64,000 nucleotides of DNA from Mycobacterium sp. PSTR-4-N (GTDB taxonomy: Bacteria > Actinomycetota > Actinomycetes > Mycobacteriales > Mycobacteriaceae): the NCBI RefSeq assembly GCF_022348085.1, contig NZ_JAKRFN010000001.1, positions 434,001-498,000 on the forward strand, given 5' to 3'. The position numbers and the translations under genes are program-made. Below the pieces are notes generated by a model. That model saw only the letters and a list, made by a program, of their open reading frames with translations, did no database searches and had not been told where the DNA came from. Shown in pieces: positions 17,375-26,200 of this stretch (position 1 is its first letter; the number at the start of each line of letters is the position of its first letter).

Positions 17375-18655
17375 CTACTTCTCGGCCAGCTTCGCGTCCG
17401 CGGCCTGCGCGGCCGCATTCAGGGCATCGGCGGGCTGCTGCTTACCGAGCATGACGGCGACGATCGCCTGCCCCAGCGCGTCGGAGACGTCGGGGTACTG
17501 CTCGACGGTGGGCCGGACCTTCTTCACGTTGTTCAGATTCTCCACGAACGCGGCTGTGCCCGGGACGTTCTGGTTCAGTTTGTCGAGCACCTCTTGGTCC
17601 TTGCCGACCGACTGCCGGATCGGCAGGTCACCGGTGCCCAGCGAGAACGCCTTGACCTGTTCGGGCGCCGACAGCCACTTCACGAAGTCGACAGCGGCCT
17701 GCTTCTTCTTGTCGCCGTTGTCGAACACCACCCAGTTGTCCGGGCCCGCGATGGTCTGGTGACCACCGTTCGATCCCGCGAAGGTCGGCATCACCTGCAC
17801 GTCGTAGTCGATGTCGGTGAGCTGGCTGAGATCCCACGGGCCGGTGACGAGCATCGCGACCTTGCCGCTGTTCATCAACTTGGGGCCGTTCTCGTTGGTG
17901 GTGTCCAGATACAGGGACTTGTCCTGGACGGCCATCTGCTGCAGCACGGTGAGCGCCTTGACGCCGGCCTCGGAGTTGAACACGGCCTTCTCGTTGTCCG
18001 GCGACAGGATGTCGCCGCCGGCCTCCCACAGCATCGGGATGTAGTGCCAGACGGTGTCCTCGCTGCCGTCGGCAGGGATCAGCCAGCCGTACTGGCCCTT
18101 GCTGGGATCGGTGAGTTTGGCTGCGGCGGCGCGGAAGTCGTCCCACGTCCAGTCGGGGCTGGGCGGCGCGACACCCGCGTCGGCGAACAGCTTCTTGTTG
18201 TAGACGATCGCGAGGTTGTCCACCAACGCCGGCACGCCGACCACCTTCTCGCCGACCGTGGCGGCTTCGCGCTCGGCGGGATAGAAGTCGTCCCACTGCC
18301 AGTCCGGCTTCTTCACCTCGTCGGCCATGTCGACCACCTGAGGGATCTGGGCGATGTTGGGCGACCACGAGCCGAACATGTACGCCACATCGGGTGCGCT
18401 ACCGCCGCGGACCGCGGTCAGCACCTTCTGCAGCACCAGATCGTTGCTCGAGTACAACTGGTTGACCTTCACATCGGGATGATCCTTGTTGTACTGCGCG
18501 ATCAGGTTTTTGAACACCTCGCCCTCTGTGTCCTGGTAGCCGTGCCACACCGCGATCTCGGTGGGGCCCGACGACGACGAACCCCCGCCCCCGCACCCGG
18601 CGAGGACGAGCGCGATGACGGCGAGCAGTGCGATGCAGAGGCGGCGTCTGATCAC
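17375..18655 (-). CDS. Sugar-binding lipoprotein of the ABC importer
   Basis: This extracytoplasmic solute-binding protein of family 1 (MalE-like) has about 426 residues. Its N terminus is a lipoprotein signal with lipobox LAGC (Cys 21 from this start) and a Gly/Ser linker, so it is anchored to the outer face of the membrane. The body shows the family features AVWHGYQDTEG, GGSAPDVAYMFGSW and MLVTGPWDLSQL. The GTG at 18655 was chosen because AAGGAG lies eight bases upstream; a GTG three codons earlier is too close to that site. The gene neighbours (GH4 glycosidase, tagatose-type aldolase) suggest a galacto- or amino-sugar-containing ligand, but this is inference. Confidence 0.92.
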   Translation of the reverse strand: MIRRRLCIALLAVIALVLAGCGGGGSSSSGPTEIAVWHGYQDTEGEVFKNLIAQYNKDHPDVKVNQLYSSNDLVLQKVLTAVRGGSAPDVAYMFGSWSPNIAQIPQVVDMADEVKKPDWQWDDFYPAEREAATVGEKVVGVPALVDNLAIVYNKKLFADAGVAPPSPDWTWDDFRAAAAKLTDPSKGQYGWLIPADGSEDTVWHYIPMLWEAGGDILSPDNEKAVFNSEAGVKALTVLQQMAVQDKSLYLDTTNENGPKLMNSGKVAMLVTGPWDLSQLTDIDYDVQVMPTFAGSNGGHQTIAGPDNWVVFDNGDKKKQAAVDFVKWLSAPEQVKAFSLGTGDLPIRQSVGKDQEVLDKLNQNVPGTAAFVENLNNVKKVRPTVEQYPDVSDALGQAIVAVMLGKQQPADALNAAAQAADAKLAEK

Positions 18656-18667
18656 GGTGGACACTCC

Positions 18668-19972
18668 TTAGTGGTGGGTTCGCAACGGTTCGGGCAGAAG
18701 ATCTGCGTGGGCGGCGGTCAGTTCGTCGCACAGCTCGGCGATCTTGTCGACGCTCAGCGACGCGGCGGTGTTCGGGTCGACCATCGCCGCGGCACGCACG
18801 AGCCCGGGGTCGCCCTCGACGGCGGCACGCACCGTCAGCTCGACCGGACCGAGGAAGTTCCGGTTCAGCGCGGCACACTGGGCCGGCAAGTCGCCCACAG
18901 CCATCGGATGCGCACCGAGGGAATCGAGCAGTGTCGGAACCTCGACGGCCAACCCGTCGGGCAAATTGGTGATCAGGCCGGCGTTGACGACGTTGGCCGA
19001 GATGACGCGCGGTGTGCCGGTTTCCAGCGAGTGGATGACCTGCGGGGCGTACTCGGTGGACCCGGTGTCGATCGGCAGCGCGTCGGTGTCGGCCAATTCG
19101 GCGCGCAGGCGGCGGTATTCGGCGAGGTTGGCCTCGCTGATCCCGACGTACTCGCCGATGTTGAGCCGCAACCGCTCGACCTCGCCGGGGTTGTGCAGGT
19201 ACCACGGCACGTATTCACTGCTGTGCTCGCTGGTTTCGGTCGGGTAGTACCCCAGCCGGCGGTACATGTCGACCCGCACGCGGCGCTGCAGTTCCGGATC
19301 GGCGGCGATGCGCTCATCGAGCAGCGGGTAGAGATTCTGGCCACCGCGCTCCCAGCGCAGCACCCACGCCTGGTGGTTGACGCCGGCCGACCAGTAGGAC
19401 ACCTCGTCGTAGGGCACGTCGATGACCTCGCAGAGGCCGACCATCGTCCAGTACACCGAATGGCACAGGCCGAGCACCTTCAGCGTCGGCGCGACCCGGT
19501 GCAGATAGGTGACGTTCATCGCCATCGGGTTGGTGTAGTTGAGCAGCCAGGCGTCCGGGCACATCTCGGCCATGTCGGCGGCGATGCCGGCCAGCACCGG
19601 GAACGTCCGCAGTCCGCGGAAGATGCCGCCGACGCCGATGGTGTCCGCGATCGTCTGGTTCAGGCCGTAGCGGGCGGGGATCTCGAAGTCGCGCACCGTC
19701 GCCTCGTGTCCGCCGACCGCGATCGTGTTGATCACGTAGTCGGCGCCGTCGAGGGCGCGGCGCCGGTCGGTGGTGGACACCACCTCGGGGCTCGCGCCGG
19801 CCGCCCGGGCGGTGGCCCGGGTGATGGCCTCGGCGGTCTCCAACCGTTCGTCGTCGATGTCGTGCAGCACCACGCGCACCGAGCCGAGTTCGGGGAACGA
19901 CAGGATGTCGCCCAGGAGCTCACGGGTGAACTCGACGCTGCCGGCACCAATGATGGTGATCGTCGGTTTCAT
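18668..19972 (-). CDS. GH4-family NAD-dependent glycosidase (alpha-galactosidase MelA-like)
   Basis: This 434-residue cytosolic glycosidase belongs to family GH4, which cleaves by a redox-elimination mechanism using NAD+ and Mn2+. The Rossmann motif is IIGAGSVEFT at residues 7-16. The metal-binding residues are C170 in GLCHSVYW and H200 in GVNHQAW. NYTNPM (145-150) is the conserved substrate loop. MelA-type enzymes act on alpha-galactosides, while other GH4 members act on 6-phospho-glycosides. The ABC (not PTS) importer next to it favours a non-phosphorylated substrate. Its start overlaps the stop of the EamA transporter by four bases. Confidence 0.88.
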   Translation of the reverse strand: MKPTITIIGAGSVEFTRELLGDILSFPELGSVRVVLHDIDDERLETAEAITRATARAAGASPEVVSTTDRRRALDGADYVINTIAVGGHEATVRDFEIPARYGLNQTIADTIGVGGIFRGLRTFPVLAGIAADMAEMCPDAWLLNYTNPMAMNVTYLHRVAPTLKVLGLCHSVYWTMVGLCEVIDVPYDEVSYWSAGVNHQAWVLRWERGGQNLYPLLDERIAADPELQRRVRVDMYRRLGYYPTETSEHSSEYVPWYLHNPGEVERLRLNIGEYVGISEANLAEYRRLRAELADTDALPIDTGSTEYAPQVIHSLETGTPRVISANVVNAGLITNLPDGLAVEVPTLLDSLGAHPMAVGDLPAQCAALNRNFLGPVELTVRAAVEGDPGLVRAAAMVDPNTAASLSVDKIAELCDELTAAHADLLPEPLRTHH

Positions 19973-20922
19973 CGGCGCGGCGCCTTGTCGACGGACGGAT
20001 CGCGCAGGGCTGCGGCCGGCTCCTCGCCGCGCTTTTCGTCGGCGTAGACCATGAGCGTCGAACCCACCAGCGCCAGCACGATGCCTATGGCCCCGTAGGG
20101 GGTGGGCAGGGTCTGGTAGGCGATCAGCGACACCACGATGGTCAGGGCCGGGGCCAGCGCGTTGGTGGTGGGTGCCACGATGGTGGCCTTGCCGCGGGCC
20201 AGCGCCATCACCAGGAACAGCGCGCCGACGGCGTTGAGCACCTGGGTGCCGGCGGTCAACGCCGGTGCCTGCCAGGGGAAGTCGAGGGGCAGCCCGCCCA
20301 TGGACAGGATCGCGACCGGGATGAGCACGATTCCGGAGATCGCCATCCAGCCGAACGTGGTGGCCTCGTTGACGCCCAGCGTGGCGGTCTTGCGCATGAA
20401 GTACGCCTGCACGCCCCAGGCCACGCAGATCAGGATTGCCAGCAGCAGCCAGGGACCCGAGGAGGCGTCCGAGTCGCCGCTGGTGATGCTGAACAGCACG
20501 ATCGCCGCCAGGGCGCAGATCAGCCCGACGATCGCCAGCCCGCGGATGCGCTCGCGCAGCAACGCCATCGCCATCAGCACGGTGATCGCCGGTGAGATCG
20601 ACACGATCGGGAAGATCAGATAGGCCGGGCCCATGGTCAGGGCCTGGAAGAGCAACAGCTGACCACCCGCACCGGTCAGCCCGATCAGCAGACCGTAGAT
20701 CGTGGCTTCTTTACGGCGGTCGAACGTCTCGCCTCTGAGCGCGAACGCGGCAGGGATGATCATGGTCAGCGCCCAGATGATGTAGATCATCTCGTCCGGG
20801 TAGCCGTACCAGGTCGCCGGCAGCGCGGAGAATGCGCCCCACACGCCCCAGAACAGGATCAGCAGGGCGGCGTAGAAGATCCAGCTGCGGGTGCCTTTAC
20901 CAGAGGTGGTTGTGTCGGTCAT
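19969..20922 (-). CDS. EamA/DMT-family membrane transporter
   Basis: This 317-residue protein has about ten hydrophobic helices in two homologous halves, the layout of the drug/metabolite transporter superfamily. Conserved features are the FWGVWGAFSALPA opening, PIVSISPAITVLMA and ALVGSTLMVYADE at the end. The C-terminal tail is charged and cytosolic. It is embedded in the sugar operon with ATGA overlaps on both sides, so it is expected to move a pathway-related metabolite, either taking up a sugar or exporting an intermediate. Direction and substrate are unknown. Confidence 0.85.
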   Translation of the reverse strand: MTDTTTSGKGTRSWIFYAALLILFWGVWGAFSALPATWYGYPDEMIYIIWALTMIIPAAFALRGETFDRRKEATIYGLLIGLTGAGGQLLLFQALTMGPAYLIFPIVSISPAITVLMAMALLRERIRGLAIVGLICALAAIVLFSITSGDSDASSGPWLLLAILICVAWGVQAYFMRKTATLGVNEATTFGWMAISGIVLIPVAILSMGGLPLDFPWQAPALTAGTQVLNAVGALFLVMALARGKATIVAPTTNALAPALTIVVSLIAYQTLPTPYGAIGIVLALVGSTLMVYADEKRGEEPAAALRDPSVDKAPRR

Positions 20923-21914
20923 GGTGTTGTCACCTTCTCGGATGTGGTTGCGGCATCGGCCAGTTGCTTGACCGACGCGGCGCTCAGCGGGTGTCCGCTG
21001 TGCTTGGCGGCGTAGAGAGCTGCCCCCACTGCCGGGTCGAGCAGTGGCTGCCGCAGGTCGTAGGCGGCGGGCAGGGCGTGCATGGCGGACGTGAAGCCGT
21101 CCAAGAGACCCGTGTCGGAGAACATGCCACCGGAGTAGGACACCGGCACTGTCTCGCCGTCGGTGAAACCGACGAGCGTGCGGGTGGTTTCGACGAGCGT
21201 GACGAGTTCGGCGACGGCATCGGCGACGATCTGCGACGCAGCGGTGTCACCCTTCTGCGCGGCCTGACAGACGGTGGTGGCCAACGCGGCGATGGAGCCG
21301 CGGCTACCCTTCCACGTGTCGATGACCAGGCTGACGGCGTCGAGGTCACCGGCGATCTCGAGACGCTGCTTGAGTAGGTCGTAGAGCGGACCACGCGGCA
21401 GGCGACCGTCGCTCATCCGGCTGAAGGCGTTGAGGCCGCGGGTGGCCACCCAGTAGGCCGAGCCCTCGTCGCCGAACAGCTCGCCCCAGCCGCCGACACG
21501 GTAGCCGACGCCCTGGCGCTCGCCGTACGTCATCGATCCGGTACCGCTGATCACATTGATGCCGTCCTCGCCGCCGAGCGAACCGGCCCAGCCGCACACC
21601 ATGTCGTTGTCGCAGCTGTACCGATCGTGGCCGAGGACCCCGGCGGGTACGGCGTCGAGCGCCGCGATGTCACCGCTGGCCTCGCCGTAACCGGGTAGGC
21701 CGAAGAATGCGGCGTCGATACCGGCGGTGTCGATACCGGCCTGCGAGCAGATGTCGGTGATGCCCTGTTGCAGAACACGTTCCACGACGTCGAAGCCGTC
21801 GTTGAAATAGTACGAGGTGGGCGCGGTGGCGCGGGCCAGCACGTGGCCGGCGTCGTCGATCAGCGCGAACGCCGTCTTCGAACCGCCGCCGTCGACACCG
21901 AGATAGCGCGCCAT
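20919..21914 (-). CDS. BadF/BadG-type sugar kinase (N-acetylglucosamine/galactosamine kinase-like)
   Basis: This 331-residue ATPase of the BadF/BadG/BcrA family includes eukaryotic-like GlcNAc kinases. The phosphate-1 motif is YLGVDGGGSKTAFAL, the second is VISGTGSMTYGE, followed by GGWGELFGDEGSAYW, and the adenosine motif region is SGGMFSDTGLL. It probably phosphorylates the imported amino sugar or hexose. The ATG at 21914 overlaps the AgaS-like stop by one base (TGATG); a GTG one codon earlier is possible. In this operon it could supply GalNAc-6-phosphate or GalN-6-phosphate to the SIS isomerase; this is inference. Confidence 0.85.
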   Translation of the reverse strand: MARYLGVDGGGSKTAFALIDDAGHVLARATAPTSYYFNDGFDVVERVLQQGITDICSQAGIDTAGIDAAFFGLPGYGEASGDIAALDAVPAGVLGHDRYSCDNDMVCGWAGSLGGEDGINVISGTGSMTYGERQGVGYRVGGWGELFGDEGSAYWVATRGLNAFSRMSDGRLPRGPLYDLLKQRLEIAGDLDAVSLVIDTWKGSRGSIAALATTVCQAAQKGDTAASQIVADAVAELVTLVETTRTLVGFTDGETVPVSYSGGMFSDTGLLDGFTSAMHALPAAYDLRQPLLDPAVGAALYAAKHSGHPLSAASVKQLADAATTSEKVTTP

Positions 21915-23047
21915 CACCGGGCTCCGACCATCGGATAGATCGTGACACCGCGCACCACGCGGCTCACTTCCCCGGACGGGAACGGATTGTCCGGCGTCTT
22001 GCCGTACTCCAACGACGTGAACAGCGCCAGGTACTGCCCGAAGACCAGATACGGCAGGGCGACCAGTGCATCCGGCAGCTCGGCGAGGCCGGGGAGCACC
22101 ACCGCCGTGCCGTATTCGTCGGGGAGCGGGACAGCGCTGATCACGCGGACCGCGTCGGCGCCGAGCTGGCTGCGCAACTCGGCGATGATGTCGAGGTCGT
22201 AGCGGCGCGTGTAGGGATCGGTGGACACGTAGACCACGGCCAGGGTGTCCGCGTCGAGCACCGATTTGGGGCCGTGCCGGAAGCCCAGCGGCGAGTCGAA
22301 GTAGGTGACCACCTCACCGGCGGTCAATTCCAGGAGCTTGAGCGCTGATTCGCGCGCCAACCCCTCCAGTGGTCCGCTGCCCAGGTACACGAAGCGCTGC
22401 TTCTTGGTCCGGGCCAGCGCTCGGATGTCGTCCTGCAGGCCGGCAACGTGTTCGGCGGCGCGGGACAGCGCCTCGACCTGGTTCGGGGCAACCGGGCCGA
22501 ACATCAACAGGCAGGTGAGCAGCATCGAGGTCAGGCTCGACGTCATCGCGAAGCCGGAATCGTTGGTGCGGTCGGGCATGTACACCACCAGCGAGTCCGT
22601 GCGGTCGGCGTGGGCGCGGCCCAGCTTGCCGTCGCGATCGCAGGTGAGCACCAGATGCCACACTTGGTCGACCAGCTGATCGGCCAGCGCGGTGGTGGCA
22701 AGGCTCTCCGGACTGTTGCCGCTGCGCGCGAACGACACCAGCAGTGTGGGGGTTTCGGGCTCGAGGTGATCGAGCGGGCTGGCGACGATGCTCGTGGTGG
22801 CGATCGGCTCCACGCGGTGATGCAGATGGCGGCGCAGCAGCGGCGCGGCGATCTCGCCGGCGAACGCCGAACTCCCGGCGCCGGTGAGGATGATCCTCAG
22901 GTCCGGGCGGGCCAGCAGATCCCGCACGAAGGCCTCGGCATGCTCGTCGGACCGGCCGGCGACCTCCCGCCAAGCGTCGGGCTGCTGGCCGATCTCGAGA
23001 ATGGTTGCGCCGCCGTCTTTCTGGTCGGGCACAGACGTCTGGGTCAT
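21914..23047 (-). CDS. SIS-domain sugar isomerase/deaminase, AgaS-like
   Basis: This 377-residue protein has two SIS domains. AgaS converts galactosamine-6-phosphate to tagatose-6-phosphate with release of ammonia. The first phosphosugar loop is ILTGAGSSAFAGE, then SFARSGNSPES; the second domain carries YLGSGPLEGLARESALKLLE, and SPLGFRHGPKS is the typical active-site loop. The length and order match the AgaS/GlmS-isomerase family. Its neighbours, GatZ/KbaZ and GatY/KbaY homologues, use the next products in the same route. ATGA overlap with the GatZ-like gene shows co-translation. Confidence 0.86.
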   Translation of the reverse strand: MTQTSVPDQKDGGATILEIGQQPDAWREVAGRSDEHAEAFVRDLLARPDLRIILTGAGSSAFAGEIAAPLLRRHLHHRVEPIATTSIVASPLDHLEPETPTLLVSFARSGNSPESLATTALADQLVDQVWHLVLTCDRDGKLGRAHADRTDSLVVYMPDRTNDSGFAMTSSLTSMLLTCLLMFGPVAPNQVEALSRAAEHVAGLQDDIRALARTKKQRFVYLGSGPLEGLARESALKLLELTAGEVVTYFDSPLGFRHGPKSVLDADTLAVVYVSTDPYTRRYDLDIIAELRSQLGADAVRVISAVPLPDEYGTAVVLPGLAELPDALVALPYLVFGQYLALFTSLEYGKTPDNPFPSGEVSRVVRGVTIYPMVGAR

Positions 23048-24369
23048 TCTGGGCTACCTCCGGTGTTGTCGGCGCGGCACGCGGCGGCGTAGGGCCGCAG
23101 CGCATCGCGGACGCGGTCGACCACCAGGGCCGCGGCGTCGTGGTCGAGCAGGCCGGCGCGGATGCGCTCGTACTGCACGGGTAGGAACTGACTGATCAGG
23201 GGCAGCGGGATACCGACGCGGTCGAGGTTGGCCAGCAGCGTGCGCCGCGCGGCGTCGACCTCCTCGTCGGCCCAGTAGTAGCGCAGCCGGTCGCTGTAGC
23301 TGTAACGCCGGGCGGTGCGCTGCGCGACGGGATCGCCGTCGTAGTAGTCCTGCCAGTACTTCGGCTCCGCGAGCATGCGCCGTTCGATGACCTCGATGAG
23401 GTTCGACCGCGACGGCCGGGGCATAAGCTCGGTCTCGATCATCGCCAGCGCGAACAGCGCCTCGCGCATCGCGAACGTCAGCCCCGGCCCGACTTTGAGG
23501 ACGGCCCAGTGGTCTTCGACGAGTTCGCGCAGCTGTTGGGGCCGTTGGTAATCGGTGGAGTGCGCCTCGAACACCAGGTGGTCCTCGTCGTCGAGGACGC
23601 GCCGCAGCTCGGCGGTGGCGGCGTGCTCGTAGTCGATGACCTGGAGATGGTCGAATTCGACGCCGGGCTGCACGACCAGCGCCATCACCCGCGGCCACAC
23701 GTCGTCGTGACCGACGGCGGCGAACGCGCTGCGGTGCGCGGCCAGCGTGGCACGTGCCGCGTCGGCGGGCGTCGGGGTCAGCCGGTCCAGCGTCTCGTGG
23801 GCGCCACCGGGAACAGGCACCTCGGTGCCGATCACGTACACCGGCGCGTCGACACCTGCCTGCTGTGCGGCCTTTTCCGCGACGGCGAGGAGCCGCGCGC
23901 TGCGTTCGGCGACCATCTCGTCGGAGAGCACGGCGGGATCGTCGGCGCAGCGCATGCTGCAGTCCAGGTGGATCTTGCGGTAGCCGGCCGCCACGTACGC
24001 CGCGATCAGCGTCTCCGCGTTGTCCATCGCGACGGAGGCGTTCTCGCGCTGCCACCGATTCGGGCCGAGGTGATCTCCGCCCAGCACCACGCGGTCGCGG
24101 GCGAAGCCCTGCGCGTCGACGATGCCGAACACCAGATCGCGAAAGTCGGCGGGCCGCATACCCGTATAGCCGCCGAACTGGTCGACCTGGTTGGACGTCG
24201 CTTCGATGAGCACGAACCCGCCGTCGGCGGCCGCCTGCACGATCGCGGCCTCCAACACGGTGGGATGCGCGGAGCACACCGAGTACACCCCGACCGGCTC
24301 CCCACCCTTGTGCCGATCCACCATGGCGGCGAGCCAGTCGGTCCGCCGCAGCATCTGCGTCCCCGTCAT
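23044..24369 (-). CDS. D-tagatose-bisphosphate aldolase non-catalytic subunit (GatZ/KbaZ family)
   Basis: This 441-residue protein of the GatZ/KbaZ family is needed for full activity and stability of the class II tagatose-1,6-bisphosphate aldolase. Typical segments are GVYSVCSAHPTVLEAA, IEATSNQVDQFGGYTGM, LGGDHLGPNRWQ, HLDCSMRCADD and YVIGTEVPVPGGA. It is sometimes annotated as tagatose-6-phosphate kinase, but without good evidence. The start at 24369 overlaps the aldolase stop (ATGA). Genes for both subunits being adjacent supports a tagatose-bisphosphate rather than a fructose-bisphosphate substrate. Confidence 0.9.
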   Translation of the reverse strand: MTGTQMLRRTDWLAAMVDRHKGGEPVGVYSVCSAHPTVLEAAIVQAAADGGFVLIEATSNQVDQFGGYTGMRPADFRDLVFGIVDAQGFARDRVVLGGDHLGPNRWQRENASVAMDNAETLIAAYVAAGYRKIHLDCSMRCADDPAVLSDEMVAERSARLLAVAEKAAQQAGVDAPVYVIGTEVPVPGGAHETLDRLTPTPADAARATLAAHRSAFAAVGHDDVWPRVMALVVQPGVEFDHLQVIDYEHAATAELRRVLDDEDHLVFEAHSTDYQRPQQLRELVEDHWAVLKVGPGLTFAMREALFALAMIETELMPRPSRSNLIEVIERRMLAEPKYWQDYYDGDPVAQRTARRYSYSDRLRYYWADEEVDAARRTLLANLDRVGIPLPLISQFLPVQYERIRAGLLDHDAAALVVDRVRDALRPYAAACRADNTGGSPE

Positions 24370-25238
24370 CGCGCCTGCACCCCCGTGACCACGCGGCACA
24401 GATGCGCCACCGTCTCGGCCACTGCCTCGCGGGCCGGAACCAGATACTTACGCGGATCGGTCAGTGCGGCATCGGATTCCATGACGCTGCGCACCGCGCC
24501 GGTGAAGGCGATGTTGAGCGCGGTGCCGACGTTGACCTTGCGGATCCCGGCGTCCACCGCACTGCTCAGGTTCTCGTCGGACACGCCGGAGGAACCGTGC
24601 AGCACAAGGGGAATCGACACCGCGGCGGTGATGTCGCGGATCAGCGCCATGTCGAGCTGGGCGTCGCGGGTGGTCATCGCGTGCGAGCTGCCCACGGCCA
24701 CCGCCAGCGCGTCCACGCCCGTCCGCTCAGCGAAGTCCGCCGCCTCGGCGGGATCGGTGCGGGCGCCGGGCTCGTGGGCGCCGAGCACGCGACCGTCCTT
24801 GCCGCCCACCTGACCGAGTTCGGCCTCCACGTACAGACCGGCCGAATGCGCTCGCTCGACGAAAGCGGCTGTCTGACCGACGTTCTCGTCAGCGTCGAGA
24901 TGTGCCGCATCGATCATCACCGAGGTTACCCCGAGGGCGGGTGCGGCGGTGATCGCCTCGTCGAGCAACGCGGAATCCTGGATGTGGTCGAGATGCAGGG
25001 CCAGCGGCGCCGCGGACGCCGCGGCGATCTGCGCGCAGGCGGCGGTGATCGGCGCGAGCGCTCCGCCGTGGAATCGCACGGTGTTCTCGCTGATCTGGAT
25101 CAGCGCGACCGCACCCGCCCGCTCGACACCGGCCGCGATACCTTCCGCATGCTCGATGGTGATGGCATTGAAAGCCATTACCGCGCAACGCTTTTCGACC
25201 GCCGCGGCGAGGAGTTCTGAGCTGGGCGTCAGCGTCAC
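24366..25238 (-). CDS. Class II D-tagatose-1,6-bisphosphate aldolase catalytic subunit (GatY/KbaY-like)
   Basis: This 290-residue zinc aldolase splits tagatose-1,6-bisphosphate to dihydroxyacetone phosphate and glyceraldehyde-3-phosphate. LHLDH at residues 81-85 holds the catalytic Asp84 and zinc ligand His85; the later His ligands are in AVGSSH and VLHGSSG. The FNAITIEH segment is the usual N-terminal strand. The GTG start is preceded by AAGGTGG. It is the first gene of the ten-gene operon and is transcribed divergently from the DeoR regulator at 25366. No tagatose-6-phosphate kinase gene is visible in the operon, so that step must come from elsewhere. Confidence 0.9.
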   Translation of the reverse strand: MTLTPSSELLAAAVEKRCAVMAFNAITIEHAEGIAAGVERAGAVALIQISENTVRFHGGALAPITAACAQIAAASAAPLALHLDHIQDSALLDEAITAAPALGVTSVMIDAAHLDADENVGQTAAFVERAHSAGLYVEAELGQVGGKDGRVLGAHEPGARTDPAEAADFAERTGVDALAVAVGSSHAMTTRDAQLDMALIRDITAAVSIPLVLHGSSGVSDENLSSAVDAGIRKVNVGTALNIAFTGAVRSVMESDAALTDPRKYLVPAREAVAETVAHLCRVVTGVQAR

Positions 25239-25326
25239 GCGGTGACCACCTTCGCCAGATGTGTGCCGTACATCACTCCAGTGTGGGAAGCTCGCTCATA
25301 GCGCGCAATGCCAAGTGGTCAAACGA

Positions 25327-25339
25327 TCAGTAAAACTGA
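25327..25339. promoter_or_regulatory. Candidate DeoR operator
   Basis: tcagt (25327-25331), aaa, actga (25335-25339): a perfect 5-bp dyad inside an A-rich patch of the intergenic region between the sugar operon and its DeoR gene. The position (27 bp upstream of deoR, 89 bp upstream of the aldolase) suits control of both promoters. Confidence 0.4.
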
Positions 25340-25365
25340 GCGGGAGCTCACGGAGGAGGACGGCG

Positions 25366-26145
25366 ATGTCGATCAAGCGCACCGACCGCATGCGCAAGGT
25401 CTTGTCCGTTCTGCGGGATCGCGGCGAGGTCGCGGCGACGGTGCTGTGCAGCGAACTGCGCGTCTCCCCCGCCACGCTGCGTCGTGACCTGGCCGAGCTC
25501 GAGGAGCAGGGTCTGCTGGTGCGCACGCACGGGGGCGCCCGCGCCCTCGATCCGAGCGGCAGCGAGATCCCGGTGCGGCTGCGCGACCACCGCATGGTCG
25601 CGATCAAACGCCGCATCGCCCAGCACGCCGCCGCCCTCATCCCGCCCGGCCCGCAGGCCGTCGCGCTCACCGGTGGCGTCACCTGCGGCGAGGTGGCCCG
25701 CGCGCTCAAGGGTCGTCCGCACATCACCGTCGTCACCAATTCGCTGACCATCGCCGCAGACTGCGCCGTCGACGCCCACATAAAGGTGATCGCGACCGGT
25801 GGCCTGGTGCGCGCGAACTCCCTCGAGGCCGTCGGCCCGATGTCCGAGCACGCGTTTCAGGTGATCACCGTCGGCACCGCCGTGCTGGGCGCCGACGGGA
25901 TGTCCGCCGAGATCGGCGCCACCACCTACGACGAGGCCGAGGCCCGCACCGCGATCGCAATGGCGTCCAACGCCCAGCGCGTCGTCGTCGCGGTGGACGG
26001 GTCCAAGATCGGCAACATCACGCTGGCCAAAATGGTCGCGCCGGCCCAGATCCACCACCTCGTCACCGACTCGACCGCCGACCGCGACCAACTCGACCGC
26101 ATCGCCGCCGCAGGCGTGCGCGTGCACGTGGTCGACGCGGAGTGA
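25366..26145 (+). CDS. DeoR-family transcriptional repressor of the sugar operon
   Basis: This 259-residue regulator has an N-terminal DeoR helix-turn-helix (LCSELRVSPATLRRDLAELE) followed by LVRTHGGARAL, the family signature. The C-terminal sensor domain is ISOCOT/ribose-5-phosphate-isomerase-like (ALTGGVTCGEVARAL, VVTNSLTIAA, VAVDGSKIG) and binds a phosphorylated sugar intermediate in known members. The ATG at 25366 follows GGAGGAGG. Divergent orientation from the catabolic operon makes it the probable local repressor, released by a pathway sugar phosphate such as tagatose-6-phosphate (inference). Confidence 0.9.
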   Translation: MSIKRTDRMRKVLSVLRDRGEVAATVLCSELRVSPATLRRDLAELEEQGLLVRTHGGARALDPSGSEIPVRLRDHRMVAIKRRIAQHAAALIPPGPQAVALTGGVTCGEVARALKGRPHITVVTNSLTIAADCAVDAHIKVIATGGLVRANSLEAVGPMSEHAFQVITVGTAVLGADGMSAEIGATTYDEAEARTAIAMASNAQRVVVAVDGSKIGNITLAKMVAPAQIHHLVTDSTADRDQLDRIAAAGVRVHVVDAE

Positions 26146-26200
26146 CGGATCGTTCGCAGGAGCGGCAGACATCCGCGAAGCGAAGAGTCACACTGATCAG

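Noticed and set aside
17129..20047. 972-codon open frame on the plus strand
   Set aside because: It is antisense to permease, binding-protein, GH4 and part of EamA genes, all with clear family motifs. Its translation is a Val/Asp/Arg-rich shadow typical of high-GC third-position bias.
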